Assembly: GCF_001625565.1 (NCBI RefSeq) | Contig: NZ_AUXS01000038.1 | Location: forward strand, 1 to 52,633 | Length of the DNA: 52,633 bases | Origin: Pseudoalteromonas luteoviolacea NCIMB 1944 | Lineage (GTDB): Bacteria > Pseudomonadota > Gammaproteobacteria > Enterobacterales > Alteromonadaceae | Direction of reading: 5' to 3' | In this document: positions 27,422 through 35,608 of the stretch, piece after piece | How the letters are laid out: each line of letters begins with the position of its first letter | How positions within the stretch are numbered: position 1 is the stretch's first letter | The notes under the pieces: model-generated | Databases searched by the model: none | The model's input: only the letters and a program-made list of their open reading frames with translations | Told to the model about the DNA's origin: nothing | Translations under genes and position numbers: made by a program

Positions 27422-27540
27422 TATACTATCCTCCCTGTAGAGAGGTTTTGGAGAGCGCACTTGCTGATCTTTGGTCGAATATACTTGCATCCAGATAGGA
27501 GCCTTCGTTATGGTGCGCTATCCCAGCGAACGTTAAGGAA
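27422..27540 (+). promoter_or_regulatory. Promoter and structured leader of the DUF885 gene
   Basis: A -10-like TATACT (27422-27427) precedes a leader of about 110 nt. GGAGAGCGCAC (27450-27460) and GTGCGCTATCC (27513-27523) form an 11-bp helix with one mismatch enclosing two short hairpins (GATC/GGTC and TCC/GGA). Inside the loop, CCTTCGTT (27502-27509) can pair with AACG-TT-AAGG (27529-27538), which includes the Shine-Dalgarno AAGG. That pseudoknot would hide the ribosome site. The rest of 27236-27421 is AT-rich with no gene. Confidence 0.45.
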
Positions 27541-27545
27541 CCCCT

Positions 27546-29312
27546 GTGTTAAACGCCATTGTTAAACCACTCAGTGCCATTGCACTGGCATTAAGTCTGT
27601 CAGCGTGTCAGACGACATCAACTAATCCAGATCAAACTTTTGTGGCATTGTCCGAGCAGGTAATGGCGTTTCGTGCTGAGATAGATAGCTCTGCCATTAC
27701 ATCGCTGGACGCGGAATTTTTGTTGGAAGATATGTCAGCACAAGGCTTGGCCAACAAAAATCAGCGCAGGTTGGCTTTGTTAGCACAGTTCGATGCAATT
27801 GATGAATCTCAGCTTAGTGCTGAAAATCAGATCAATTTTGCGATTTTACGGGCACAGGTACAAAATAAAGTCGATTTGTATCACTATAAACATCACTATG
27901 TACCGCTGTTGTCTGAATCTGGATTTCACACCTCGCTGATGTTTAAGATCAGAGAGCATGACTTTACCACAGCCCTTGGTTATCAGCTGTTGATTGAACG
28001 CATCAAACAATTACCAAGGTACTTTTCTCAGCAAATGGCATGGATGCGAGAGGGCATGAAAATAGGTTTAACCCAACCTAAAGTGGTGTTGAAAGGGTTT
28101 GAGTCTTCTATAACCGCTTATATAGCAGTGGAGGATGTTGAGCGTTCACCATTTTATGCGCCATTTAAAGTTAACCAAGCGGGTTTGCCTGATGCCGAAT
28201 TTAAGCAGCTGCAGCAGCAAGCAAAAACGGCCATTCTCCAATATGCAAATCCAGCTTATCAGTCCTACTATGACTTTTTCGTCAATGAGTATCGACCTGC
28301 TGCGAAGGATGATATTGCTTGGTCTACCTCTCCAAATGGCAAGGCATTTTATATAAATCGCGCTAAGCATTTCACCACAACTTCTATGACACCCAAGCAG
28401 ATCCATGAGCTGGGACTGCAAGAAGTGAAGCGCATTCGTACTGAAATGGATAAAATCATCAAAAAGGTCGGTTTTGACGGCACTTTTGCGGAATTTGTCG
28501 AATTTTTGCGAACAGATCCACAATTTTATGCCAAGACTCCGGAAGAATTGTTAAAAGAAGCTTCATTTATCGCGAAAAAGATGGATGCGCAGTTACCAAA
28601 GTTCTTCTATACATCCACTTTGCCGCGCGTGCCATATGGGGTTGCGCCAGTGCCAGACAGCTTAGCACCTAAGTACACCACGGGTCGCTATCTCAGCCCA
28701 TCAACGGAAACGGATGCGGGTTATTACTGGGTAAATACTTATGCACTGGATAAAAGGCCTTTGTATGTATTAGAAGCGTTGACCCTTCATGAAGGCGTGC
28801 CAGGGCACCATTTACAAATTTCCATGAATGACGAGTTAACTCAATTACCCGAATATCGAAGTGAATATATTTCGGCATTTGGTGAGGGGTGGGGACTTTA
28901 TTCAGAATATCTAGGTATTGAAGCCGGGTTTTATCAAGATCCCTACAGTGATTTTGGTCGGCTAACCTATGAAATGTGGCGTGCAGCCCGTTTGGTTGTA
29001 GATACGGGAATACATATGTTTGGCTGGAGTCGTGAGCAAGCGATGCAGTTCATGCAAGATAACACGGCATTGTCGTTACATAACGTAAAAACAGAAACGG
29101 ACCGCTATATTTCTTGGCCTGGGCAAGCCCTGTCATACAAGGTGGGAGAACTGACAATTAGACGTCTCAGAGCTGAGGCTGAGCAAGCACTAGGTGAGCG
29201 GTTTGAAATCCGCGAGTTCCATCATCAAATCTTGAAAAATGGCTCAGTACCGCTGTTTGTTCTTGAAGCACAAATTGCTAAGTATATTGAACAGGCGCAA
29301 ATGCAAAAATAA
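27546..29312 (+). CDS. DUF885 family lipoprotein, putative metallopeptidase
   Basis: A 588-residue exported protein. The GTG start at 27546 follows AAGGA. A signal peptide ends in the lipobox LSAC, so the mature protein should be a lipoprotein anchored by Cys21. The DUF885 body carries HEGVPGHHLQ around residue 417, which resembles an extended zinc-peptidase motif, and a downstream Glu in FGEGWGLYSEY that could be a third ligand. Activity for this family is little studied. The unusual structured leader suggests translational control. A bidirectional terminator follows. Confidence 0.88.
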   Translation: MLNAIVKPLSAIALALSLSACQTTSTNPDQTFVALSEQVMAFRAEIDSSAITSLDAEFLLEDMSAQGLANKNQRRLALLAQFDAIDESQLSAENQINFAILRAQVQNKVDLYHYKHHYVPLLSESGFHTSLMFKIREHDFTTALGYQLLIERIKQLPRYFSQQMAWMREGMKIGLTQPKVVLKGFESSITAYIAVEDVERSPFYAPFKVNQAGLPDAEFKQLQQQAKTAILQYANPAYQSYYDFFVNEYRPAAKDDIAWSTSPNGKAFYINRAKHFTTTSMTPKQIHELGLQEVKRIRTEMDKIIKKVGFDGTFAEFVEFLRTDPQFYAKTPEELLKEASFIAKKMDAQLPKFFYTSTLPRVPYGVAPVPDSLAPKYTTGRYLSPSTETDAGYYWVNTYALDKRPLYVLEALTLHEGVPGHHLQISMNDELTQLPEYRSEYISAFGEGWGLYSEYLGIEAGFYQDPYSDFGRLTYEMWRAARLVVDTGIHMFGWSREQAMQFMQDNTALSLHNVKTETDRYISWPGQALSYKVGELTIRRLRAEAEQALGERFEIREFHHQILKNGSVPLFVLEAQIAKYIEQAQMQK

Positions 29313-29320
29313 TCACAGTG

Positions 29321-29347
29321 AAAAGGCCGCCATTAGGCGGCTTTTTT
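29321..29347. terminator. Bidirectional terminator between the DUF885 gene and mtnK
   Basis: AAAAGGCCGCC, loop ATTA, GGCGGCTTTTTT. It lies just before the mtnK stop on the other strand and can serve both genes. Confidence 0.85.
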
Positions 29348-29348
29348 A

Positions 29349-30551
29349 TTAGTGGACAAAGCTGATAATGAGCTGATAAAAATCATCAGTAGAGCGACAG
29401 CTTTTTGCATTGAGGATTAATTGTTCCCCCAACAACAGAGTTTGTTTTTGAACCGCCAAGCGCTTGTCAGCGGCTTCGATTTCATCAATATCTGCCACAT
29501 GCGCCAATCCGATGGTGCGGCGGATAAGCTCTGTCCCACAATAGCCCATAGCGTCTTGCAGTACTTCTTGTAAAAATTGCTCGCTGTAACCTGGTGCTTG
29601 CAACGCTAAATCTCGGCCTTCTTCTTTTGCCAGTGTTAGCCACTGCTGCTCAAATACTTGCAGGCAAGTAGAAATGGTATTGAGTAAATAGCTGTGCAAG
29701 TCACGGCGTTTGGGGGCTTCGGCAACACGGCCATTATGCGCGCAGTAATTGAGTAGTAAGTTTCCAATAAATGAACCCAAATCAAACCCAATAGGCCCAA
29801 AAAAACCAAATTCAGGATCGATAAACTTGGTTTGATTTTGTGCTACAAAGATACTTCCTGTATGAACGTCGCCATGCAGCAATGTCTGAGGCGAAGAAAA
29901 GAACTTACTTTTCAGTCGGGCGACATGGATCAGCAATGTGTTGTTTTGTCGCAGTAGGTGAACTTGCTCTGTTAATTCTGTTGGAAAGTTATTGCGCTCA
30001 TTTACTCGGTAGGGGTCGTCGAAAAATAAATCTTCAGTGATAGAGCAAAGCTCTGGGTTGGTGAACTCTTGTACCAAGGCTTTTTTATCTGCTGGAGATA
30101 AGTAAAAGTCTGAGTGGTAAAAGCTCGTTCTTGCAAGATAAGTTGCGACATCCGAGCCCAGCTGGCGAAATGTTTGCCCTTGGTTAAGTTCGCCACGCAA
30201 GATAGCCAAATCGCCGAGATCTTCCAAAATAGTCACTGCCAGTTCGCTATCGTGGTGAAGCACCTTTGCTGTTAACTCAGGGCAGACCTTACCATGTTTT
30301 TGCAAAACACTTGCTTCAATCCTAGCCCTATCTAAGGTTAGAGGCCAGCTTTCACCAACACAACGTGCATAGGGCAGGGCTTGCTTCAAAATGATGCTTC
30401 GCTGGTTTGTATCTTGGATACGGAACACCAAATTGAGATTGCCATCACCAAACTCATAGCAAGAAAGCACAGAGTCTGTAGGAAAGAATTGCCCCAGTTC
30501 TTGGACGTAACTTAAGGCGGTGTCGTTATTAAAGGCAACGTATTTGCTCAC
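29349..30551 (-). CDS. mtnK: S-methyl-5-thioribose kinase
   Basis: A 400-residue kinase of the APH/choline-kinase fold that phosphorylates methylthioribose, a by-product of polyamine and homoserine-lactone synthesis from SAM, for methionine salvage. Features include FGDGNLNLVFRI near the nucleotide loop, LLHGDVHTGSIFV as the catalytic loop (Asp in GDVH) and FIDPEFGFFGPIGFDLG as the metal-binding segment; these fit MtnK. It is divergent from mtnA, and the MetJ-like operator at 30598-30629 lies 47 nt upstream of its start. Confidence 0.93.
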   Translation of the reverse strand: MSKYVAFNNDTALSYVQELGQFFPTDSVLSCYEFGDGNLNLVFRIQDTNQRSIILKQALPYARCVGESWPLTLDRARIEASVLQKHGKVCPELTAKVLHHDSELAVTILEDLGDLAILRGELNQGQTFRQLGSDVATYLARTSFYHSDFYLSPADKKALVQEFTNPELCSITEDLFFDDPYRVNERNNFPTELTEQVHLLRQNNTLLIHVARLKSKFFSSPQTLLHGDVHTGSIFVAQNQTKFIDPEFGFFGPIGFDLGSFIGNLLLNYCAHNGRVAEAPKRRDLHSYLLNTISTCLQVFEQQWLTLAKEEGRDLALQAPGYSEQFLQEVLQDAMGYCGTELIRRTIGLAHVADIDEIEAADKRLAVQKQTLLLGEQLILNAKSCRSTDDFYQLIISFVH

Positions 30552-30597
30552 TGTTATTCACCAAAAATTAAAGTAACTTTTGGCATTCTATATTTTT

Positions 30598-30629
30598 AAA
30601 TGTTTAGATGTCTATACATCTTTAGATCT
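30598..30629. promoter_or_regulatory. MetJ-type operator between mtnK and mtnA
   Basis: Four adjacent 8-mers compared with the met box AGACGTCT: AAATGTTT (5/8), AGATGTCT (7/8), ATACATCT (6/8) and TTAGATCT (4/8). MetJ binds such tandem boxes when SAM is plentiful. The operator lies 47 nt before each divergent start codon. Confidence 0.65.
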
Positions 30630-30675
30630 TTATGTAGAATGAGTAACAATATTAACTGCCTATCCTTTAAACAAA

Positions 30676-31683
30676 ATGAAAGACTTAATCGCTCAAAGTT
30701 TGAAATATCAAGATGGTAAAGTGCAGGTGCTTGACCAATATTTATTGCCACATCAGGAGGTTTGGCATGTATGTCAAACTGTCAGTGAGATGCAGGGTCT
30801 GATCAATAACCTTCAAGTACGAGGCGCGCCTTTAATTGGCCTAGCGGCAACGTTACTGGTGGCATATCTGGCTGAGCAGGGCGGATCACAGCAAGAATTA
30901 GGTCAGGCGATAGATGATTTAGAAGCTACGCGTCCAACGGCGGTGAATCTCAAACACTGTATGGATAGATTGAGAGCGGTAGTAAACAATGAGCGATATG
31001 TTGAGTCAGTTGTTGCCGTCGCTGAACAATTATTTGAAGAAGATATTGCTCTGTGTAAACGTATTGCGGAGCATGGTGTTGAGCTAGTCAATGCTGGGGA
31101 TAACATTCTAACCCACTGCAATACAGGAGCACTGGCTACAGCGGGAATTGGCACTGCACTTGGCGTGATTTATCAAGCAGCACAGCGCCATGGCAATATT
31201 CATGTCTGGGTAGATGAAACGCGCCCTTTATTACAAGGTGGGCGGTTGACTGCGTATGAGCTTGCTCGCTGGCAGATCCCGTACACTTTATTGTGCGATA
31301 GCATGGCAGCTTCTTTGATGGCTGCAGGCAAGGTGGACAAAATATTTGTCGGTGCGGATAGGGTGGCGGCAAATGGTGATTTTGCAAATAAGGTCGGCAC
31401 GTATAACCTAGCTGTGTTAGCACATTTTCATCAGATACCTTTTTATGTGGTGGCGCCAAAAACGACTTTCGATCCACTGTGTGCCAGCGGACAAGACATT
31501 GAAATAGAGCAGCGCAGTGCACTTGAAGTGACAGGTGTGAGTGGCAGTTTTGGTGACTGTCAGTGGGCACCCAAGCAAGCTGATGTTTATAATCCTGCTT
31601 TTGATGTGACACCGGCAAGGTTGGTAACTGGCTGGGTATTTGACAGCGGTGTATATACCAAACCCGTGTTTTCAGCGCTGTAA
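30676..31683 (+). CDS. mtnA: S-methyl-5-thioribose-1-phosphate isomerase
   Basis: A 335-residue enzyme that converts methylthioribose-1-phosphate to methylthioribulose-1-phosphate. MtnA marks are [12 protein letters not shown], the Cys-containing [29 protein letters not shown] and [21 protein letters not shown], which hold the catalytic Cys and Asp and the substrate loops. It shares a MetJ-like operator with mtnK, the enzyme that makes its substrate. It converges on mtnD with 55 nt between the stops. Confidence 0.95.
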   Translation: MKDLIAQSLKYQDGKVQVLDQYLLPHQEVWHVCQTVSEMQGLINNLQVRGAPLIGLAATLLVAYLAEQGGSQQELGQAIDDLEATRPTAVNLKHCMDRLRAVVNNERYVESVVAVAEQLFEEDIALCKRIAEHGVELVNAGDNILTHCNTGALATAGIGTALGVIYQAAQRHGNIHVWVDETRPLLQGGRLTAYELARWQIPYTLLCDSMAASLMAAGKVDKIFVGADRVAANGDFANKVGTYNLAVLAHFHQIPFYVVAPKTTFDPLCASGQDIEIEQRSALEVTGVSGSFGDCQWAPKQADVYNPAFDVTPARLVTGWVFDSGVYTKPVFSAL

Positions 31684-31738
31684 TGTGAAGTGACACGGTA
31701 GGTTATGTCTGTCCAATGTGTCACTGTGAGATTAGAAT

Positions 31739-32281
31739 TTAGTCTAAAATTGGAAATTGCTTTGCAATGTTCGACCCTGTTTCTTTGGCAACCCAACCTT
31801 CGGTGTTATTGAATAGGCGAATGGCTGTGAACTCAGGATCACTGCCCATATCAAACCAATGAGGTGTGTTTTCTGGCACGGAGATCAAGTCGCCTTGTTG
31901 ACACAGCACTTGATACACTTTGTCTTGAATATGTAGGCAAAATAAACCTTGTCCTGCGACAAAAAAACGTACTTCATCTTCACTGTGGGTGTGCTCAAAA
32001 AGAAATTTCTCGCGTAATTGTGCCGCATTCGGATTACCTTTTTGCAGCGCGATCACATCAACAGTTTGATATCCACCCTGTGCTTTTAAGCGTGTGATAT
32101 CTTGCTGGTACGCATCTATGATGTCTGCTTCTGCAGCATCATGTGCCAGTATTTGTGTTGCTTGCCACTGTTCAAAGCGCACCCCAACTTCAGCAAGTTG
32201 CTGGGAAATTTTTATGGCATCGTCACTTTGAAACGTTGCCGTATTTGGCTGATGTTCTTGGTAGATATGTAAGTAACTCAT
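31739..32281 (-). CDS. mtnD: Acireductone dioxygenase
   Basis: A 180-residue cupin-fold metalloenzyme. With iron it makes the keto acid of methionine and formate from acireductone; with nickel it makes methylthiopropionate, carbon monoxide and formate. The metal ligands are His97, His99, Glu103 and His141 in EHTHSEDEVRFF and ENTPHWFD. It is the last gene of mtnB-mtnC-mtnD, overlapping mtnC by 4 bases (ATGA). Confidence 0.95.
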   Translation of the reverse strand: MSYLHIYQEHQPNTATFQSDDAIKISQQLAEVGVRFEQWQATQILAHDAAEADIIDAYQQDITRLKAQGGYQTVDVIALQKGNPNAAQLREKFLFEHTHSEDEVRFFVAGQGLFCLHIQDKVYQVLCQQGDLISVPENTPHWFDMGSDPEFTAIRLFNNTEGWVAKETGSNIAKQFPILD

Positions 32282-32964
32282 GACGGTTTCTCATCTTTTA
32301 TTTGTTCAAAGTCGGTTATGAAGTCATGTTGGGGGCTTGTTGTTTGCCCATCGCGCCACAACTGTAATGTCTGCATTCCCGCTTCTTTCGCTGCATCAAG
32401 CTCTGCGACTACATCACTTAAAAAAAGGATTTCGTGTGCAGCAAAGGGGACACTTTGAAGGATGTTGTGATATGACTGGGTTTGCTGCTTAGCTCCTACT
32501 CGGGTATCAAAATAGTCGCTAAATAACGGTCGCATATCACCAAAATCTGAATGCGCGAAAAGTAGTTGTTGCGCTTTGACTGAGCCAGATGAATAGACGT
32601 ACAGTACGATTCCTGACTGCTGCTGGTCGGTTAAATAGGTGTAAGCATCCGGGTAGATATGGCCCGTAAAGTCTCCTTGTTGATAGCCATTTTGCCAGAT
32701 CAAACCTTGCAACTGTTTAAGTGGGGTGATTTTTTTATCGGCTGCAATCCAGCCGAGCAAAGTATCTATGACGGTTTCTAAGCTCGCATTCGGTTGATTT
32801 ATCTCTGCTCTAACCGCTTCTATTTGAGCGCTTACCTGTGGCTCATGCTGCGCATTTATAACAAAGTCAGTGAGGTGTTTTGCAGCATAAGGAAAAAGAA
32901 TGTCTTTAACGAATGATATGCGAGTAATTGTGCCTTCAATATCTGTGAGTATGGCTTTTATCAT
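32278..32964 (-). CDS. mtnC: Enolase-phosphatase E1
   Basis: A 228-residue HAD-superfamily protein that both enolises 2,3-diketomethylthiopentyl-1-phosphate and removes its phosphate, giving acireductone. HAD motif I is TDIEGTIT with Asp8 as nucleophile. VYSSGSVKAQ is motif II and FLSDVVAELDAA motif IV. It overlaps mtnB at its start and mtnD at its end by 4 bases each, so the three enzymes are translated together. Confidence 0.95.
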   Translation of the reverse strand: MIKAILTDIEGTITRISFVKDILFPYAAKHLTDFVINAQHEPQVSAQIEAVRAEINQPNASLETVIDTLLGWIAADKKITPLKQLQGLIWQNGYQQGDFTGHIYPDAYTYLTDQQQSGIVLYVYSSGSVKAQQLLFAHSDFGDMRPLFSDYFDTRVGAKQQTQSYHNILQSVPFAAHEILFLSDVVAELDAAKEAGMQTLQLWRDGQTTSPQHDFITDFEQIKDEKPS

Positions 32965-33578
32965 TTTACTGCTCCTTCTAGTTTTATCCGCTCCAACTCA
33001 CAAGCAAATAAAAACTCTAACCCTTCAATGTGTCGGCGTGTTTCAAAAATACTGTTGCCAAGCGCGTACAGGCCGTGACCACGGATCAAGACACCGTGGG
33101 TAATTGGGTATGATTGATGGTGTTTAGCTACGCGCTCTGCCAAGGCTGGAATATCCTGATCATTATCAAAAATGGCAATGGAAAGTGTATCGAGATGACT
33201 TTGAATACCGGATAGTGATTTTTGCATTTCATATCCTGTAACCGCAAAGTTGTCGCTGCGTATAAAGCGCGAAAGTACCGTAGCTGCAACAGAATGTGTA
33301 TGTAAAATACAACCAGATTGAGGTTGCAACTCATACAGTTTTAAGTGTAAGGCGGTTTCAGCGGAAGGCTTGCCTTCACCAGAGACAATATTACCTTGTT
33401 GGTCTAATTCTAAAAATTGCTCAGGGGTTAGGTGCCCTTTATCAAAGCCACTGGCGGTGACGACAAAGCCATCATCGGTCTTCATCGAAAAATTACCACC
33501 CGTTGCAGGGACCCAACCTTGTTGGCTTACCCAGCGTCCAGCGTCAATCAGTGCTTGTTTTGCTGCCTTTGTTTGCAT
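32961..33578 (-). CDS. mtnB: Methylthioribulose-1-phosphate dehydratase
   Basis: A 205-residue class II aldolase-fold zinc enzyme catalysing the dehydration step between MtnA and MtnC. Zinc-binding histidines are seen in CILHTHSVAATV and RGHGLYALG; TGGNFSMK is the phosphate-binding loop. It is first in the minus-strand mtnBCD operon. A second MetJ-like operator lies 16-39 nt before its start, between it and the divergent aminotransferase gene. Confidence 0.94.
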   Translation of the reverse strand: MQTKAAKQALIDAGRWVSQQGWVPATGGNFSMKTDDGFVVTASGFDKGHLTPEQFLELDQQGNIVSGEGKPSAETALHLKLYELQPQSGCILHTHSVAATVLSRFIRSDNFAVTGYEMQKSLSGIQSHLDTLSIAIFDNDQDIPALAERVAKHHQSYPITHGVLIRGHGLYALGNSIFETRRHIEGLEFLFACELERIKLEGAVK

Positions 33579-33593
33579 ATTCGATCTACCTTA

Positions 33594-33617
33594 AGAGGTT
33601 TGGACGGCTATACTTCT
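33594..33617. promoter_or_regulatory. MetJ-type operator between mtnB and the aminotransferase gene
   Basis: Three contiguous 8-mers, AGAGGTTT, GGACGGCT and ATACTTCT, each match the met box AGACGTCT at 6 of 8 positions. The match is weaker than at the mtnK/mtnA site, but the arrangement and context are the same. Confidence 0.5.
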
Positions 33618-33675
33618 ATCTTTGGCAATGATAGCATCGCTTTATCGCCTACGCCATAACCAAAAGAGTTACAAT

Positions 33676-34815
33676 ATGGAAAGTAAATTACCAGATGTCG
33701 GTACCAGTATCTTTACTAAGATGACGGGTCTTGCCAATGCACATGGTGCGCTTAACTTGTCGCAAGGATTTCCAGAGTTTGATACTCCGACTAAGCTAAA
33801 GCAAGCACTGGCCGAGCAAACGCTCGCAGGCAACAATCAATATGCACCTTCACCAGGCGTTGCTGCGCTACAACAAGAGATTGCTGCACTAGTGGCGCGT
33901 CGATATCAGCAAGACATTGATGCCAGCGCGCAGGTGACGGTGACCGCAGGCGCGACAGAGGCCTTGTTTGTCGCTATTCAAGCACTGGTCCGCGACGGTG
34001 ATGAAGTTATCGTCTTTGACCCCGCTTATGACTCTTATCGACCTGCTGTAGAATTGGCGAGGGGCAAAACTGTACACATTCCATTAAGTGCGCCGGATTA
34101 TGAGATAGATTGGACTTTGGTGAGCAACAAAATTACCGAGAAAACTCGTGCGATCATCATAAACTCTCCACACAACCCCAGTGCAAAAACACTCAAGCAA
34201 GTTGATTTAGACTCGCTGAAAACGCTTTTGGATCAGCATGATATATACCTTATCAGTGATGAAGTGTACGAGCATATTACATTTGATGGCGCATCGCATC
34301 TAAGTGTATTGCGTGACCCAGCGCTATCTGAGCGCGCTTTTGTGATCTCGAGTTTCGGTAAAACCTTCCATTGTACGGGATGGAAAATGGGCTACTGCGT
34401 GGCTCCGCCTGCACTGTCGAGTGAGTTCAGAAAAATTCACCAGTTTGTCAACTTCTCTAGTTTTACACCAGCACAGTTTGCCTTGGCTGAAATGTTGCGT
34501 GACGCGCCTGAGCATGTCGATGAGTTATCTGACTTCTATCAGCAAAAACGCGATGTGTTAGTGCAAGCGCTCGCCCCAAGTCGATTCAAGGTTTTACCTA
34601 GTGAAGGCACGTACTTTTTATTACTAGATTACAGTGATATTTCAATGCTGGATGATGTTACATTTTGCCAGCAATTGGTTGAGCAAAGTGGTGTAGCCGC
34701 TATTCCGTTAAGTGTGTTTTATGAAAAACCAACACAGGATAAAATTATTCGTCTGTGTTTTGCAAAAGAGACCGATACACTTATCGCAGCGGCGGAGAAA
34801 CTATGTCAACTTTAA
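33676..34815 (+). CDS. PLP-dependent aminotransferase, probable methionine/KMTB transaminase
   Basis: A 379-residue class I/II fold aminotransferase; an upstream in-frame ATG at 33622 is possible but less likely. Features are NLSQGFPEFDTP, ITVTAGATEALF-like TVTAGATEALFVAIQAL, INSPHNPSA and the PLP lysine in SSFGKTFHCTGWK. It resembles the YbdL group, which uses methionine and is related to glutamine transaminases. In this cluster it most likely carries out the last step of methionine salvage (the MtnE role), returning the keto acid to methionine. It overlaps the omega-amidase gene by 13 bases. Function is inferred from context. Confidence 0.88.
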   Translation: MESKLPDVGTSIFTKMTGLANAHGALNLSQGFPEFDTPTKLKQALAEQTLAGNNQYAPSPGVAALQQEIAALVARRYQQDIDASAQVTVTAGATEALFVAIQALVRDGDEVIVFDPAYDSYRPAVELARGKTVHIPLSAPDYEIDWTLVSNKITEKTRAIIINSPHNPSAKTLKQVDLDSLKTLLDQHDIYLISDEVYEHITFDGASHLSVLRDPALSERAFVISSFGKTFHCTGWKMGYCVAPPALSSEFRKIHQFVNFSSFTPAQFALAEMLRDAPEHVDELSDFYQQKRDVLVQALAPSRFKVLPSEGTYFLLLDYSDISMLDDVTFCQQLVEQSGVAAIPLSVFYEKPTQDKIIRLCFAKETDTLIAAAEKLCQL

Positions 34816-35573
34816 CGGTTAGTTTGGTGCAGTACGACATTGCCTGGCTGTCACCAGAGCAAAATTTTACTACTATTGAGCAGCTGACAGCAGCACCCAC
34901 AGGGTGTGATCTATTGCTGTTGCCTGAGACCTTTGCCACAGGCTTTGCGCTGCAACAAGCCACCGCAGAGCAGGCCGCACTGGCGCTGAGTTTTATGCAG
35001 CAACTAGCTGAGCGTTTGCAATGTGTGGTGGCAGGTTCCGTGCTGGTCCCCAACGGTGATAAGAAAGCGAACCGCTTTTATTGGGTTTGGCCTGATGGGT
35101 CGCAGCAAACATACGATAAACGCCATTTATTTTGTCTCGGCAATGAAGGCCAGTATGTGACGCAGGGCTGTGAAAGAAAAATTTTTGAAATCAACGGTTT
35201 TAAGCTCTTGCCTCAAGTGTGTTATGACTTGCGCTTTCCTGTCTTTCAACGCAGTAAAAACGACTATGATGTGATGGTAAATGTTGCAAACTGGCCATCC
35301 GCAAGGCGCTTTGCTTGGGATACCTTGTTACGTGCCCGTGCTATCGAAAATCAGTGTTTTGTATTGGCTACAAACCGAATAGGTCCAGATGGCAAAGGTG
35401 TTGCCCACGATGGGGGAACCATAGCACTGGACTATTTAGGTCAGACTATTGAGCAGGTGGATGACAATCTGACGGGCGTTGTGACGGTCTCTCTGGATAA
35501 AGGTAAACTGGCTGAATACAAAAGCCAATTCCCAGCACACCTAGATGCTGATGGGTTTGAGATTACATTATAA
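34803..35573 (+). CDS. Carbon-nitrogen hydrolase, probable omega-amidase (YafV/Nit2 type)
   Basis: A 256-residue nitrilase-superfamily enzyme. The Glu-Lys-Cys triad is visible in LLLPETFATGF, YDKRHLF and PQVCYDLRFPVFQ. The closest functional group hydrolyses 2-oxoglutaramate, the product formed when glutamine donates its amino group to the methionine keto acid. Its overlap with the aminotransferase gene fits that pairing: the amidase removes the product and pulls the reaction forward. The start at 34803 follows GGAG; an upstream in-frame start is less likely. Confidence 0.87.
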   Translation: MSTLTVSLVQYDIAWLSPEQNFTTIEQLTAAPTGCDLLLLPETFATGFALQQATAEQAALALSFMQQLAERLQCVVAGSVLVPNGDKKANRFYWVWPDGSQQTYDKRHLFCLGNEGQYVTQGCERKIFEINGFKLLPQVCYDLRFPVFQRSKNDYDVMVNVANWPSARRFAWDTLLRARAIENQCFVLATNRIGPDGKGVAHDGGTIALDYLGQTIEQVDDNLTGVVTVSLDKGKLAEYKSQFPAHLDADGFEITL

Positions 35574-35578
35574 AGATT

Positions 35579-35604
35579 AGTGGAGCAGCCAGTGCCGCTC
35601 CACT
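35579..35604. terminator. Hairpin between convergent genes
   Basis: AGTGGAGC (35579-35586) pairs with GCTCCACT (35597-35604). It lies between the convergent stops at 35573 and 35609 but has no clear T run. Confidence 0.4.
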
Positions 35605-35608
35605 GAGT

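Noticed and set aside
31136..31796. Minus-strand ORFs opposite mtnA
   Set aside because: mtnA is a clear enzyme gene, and the opposite-strand frames lack ribosome sites and family features.
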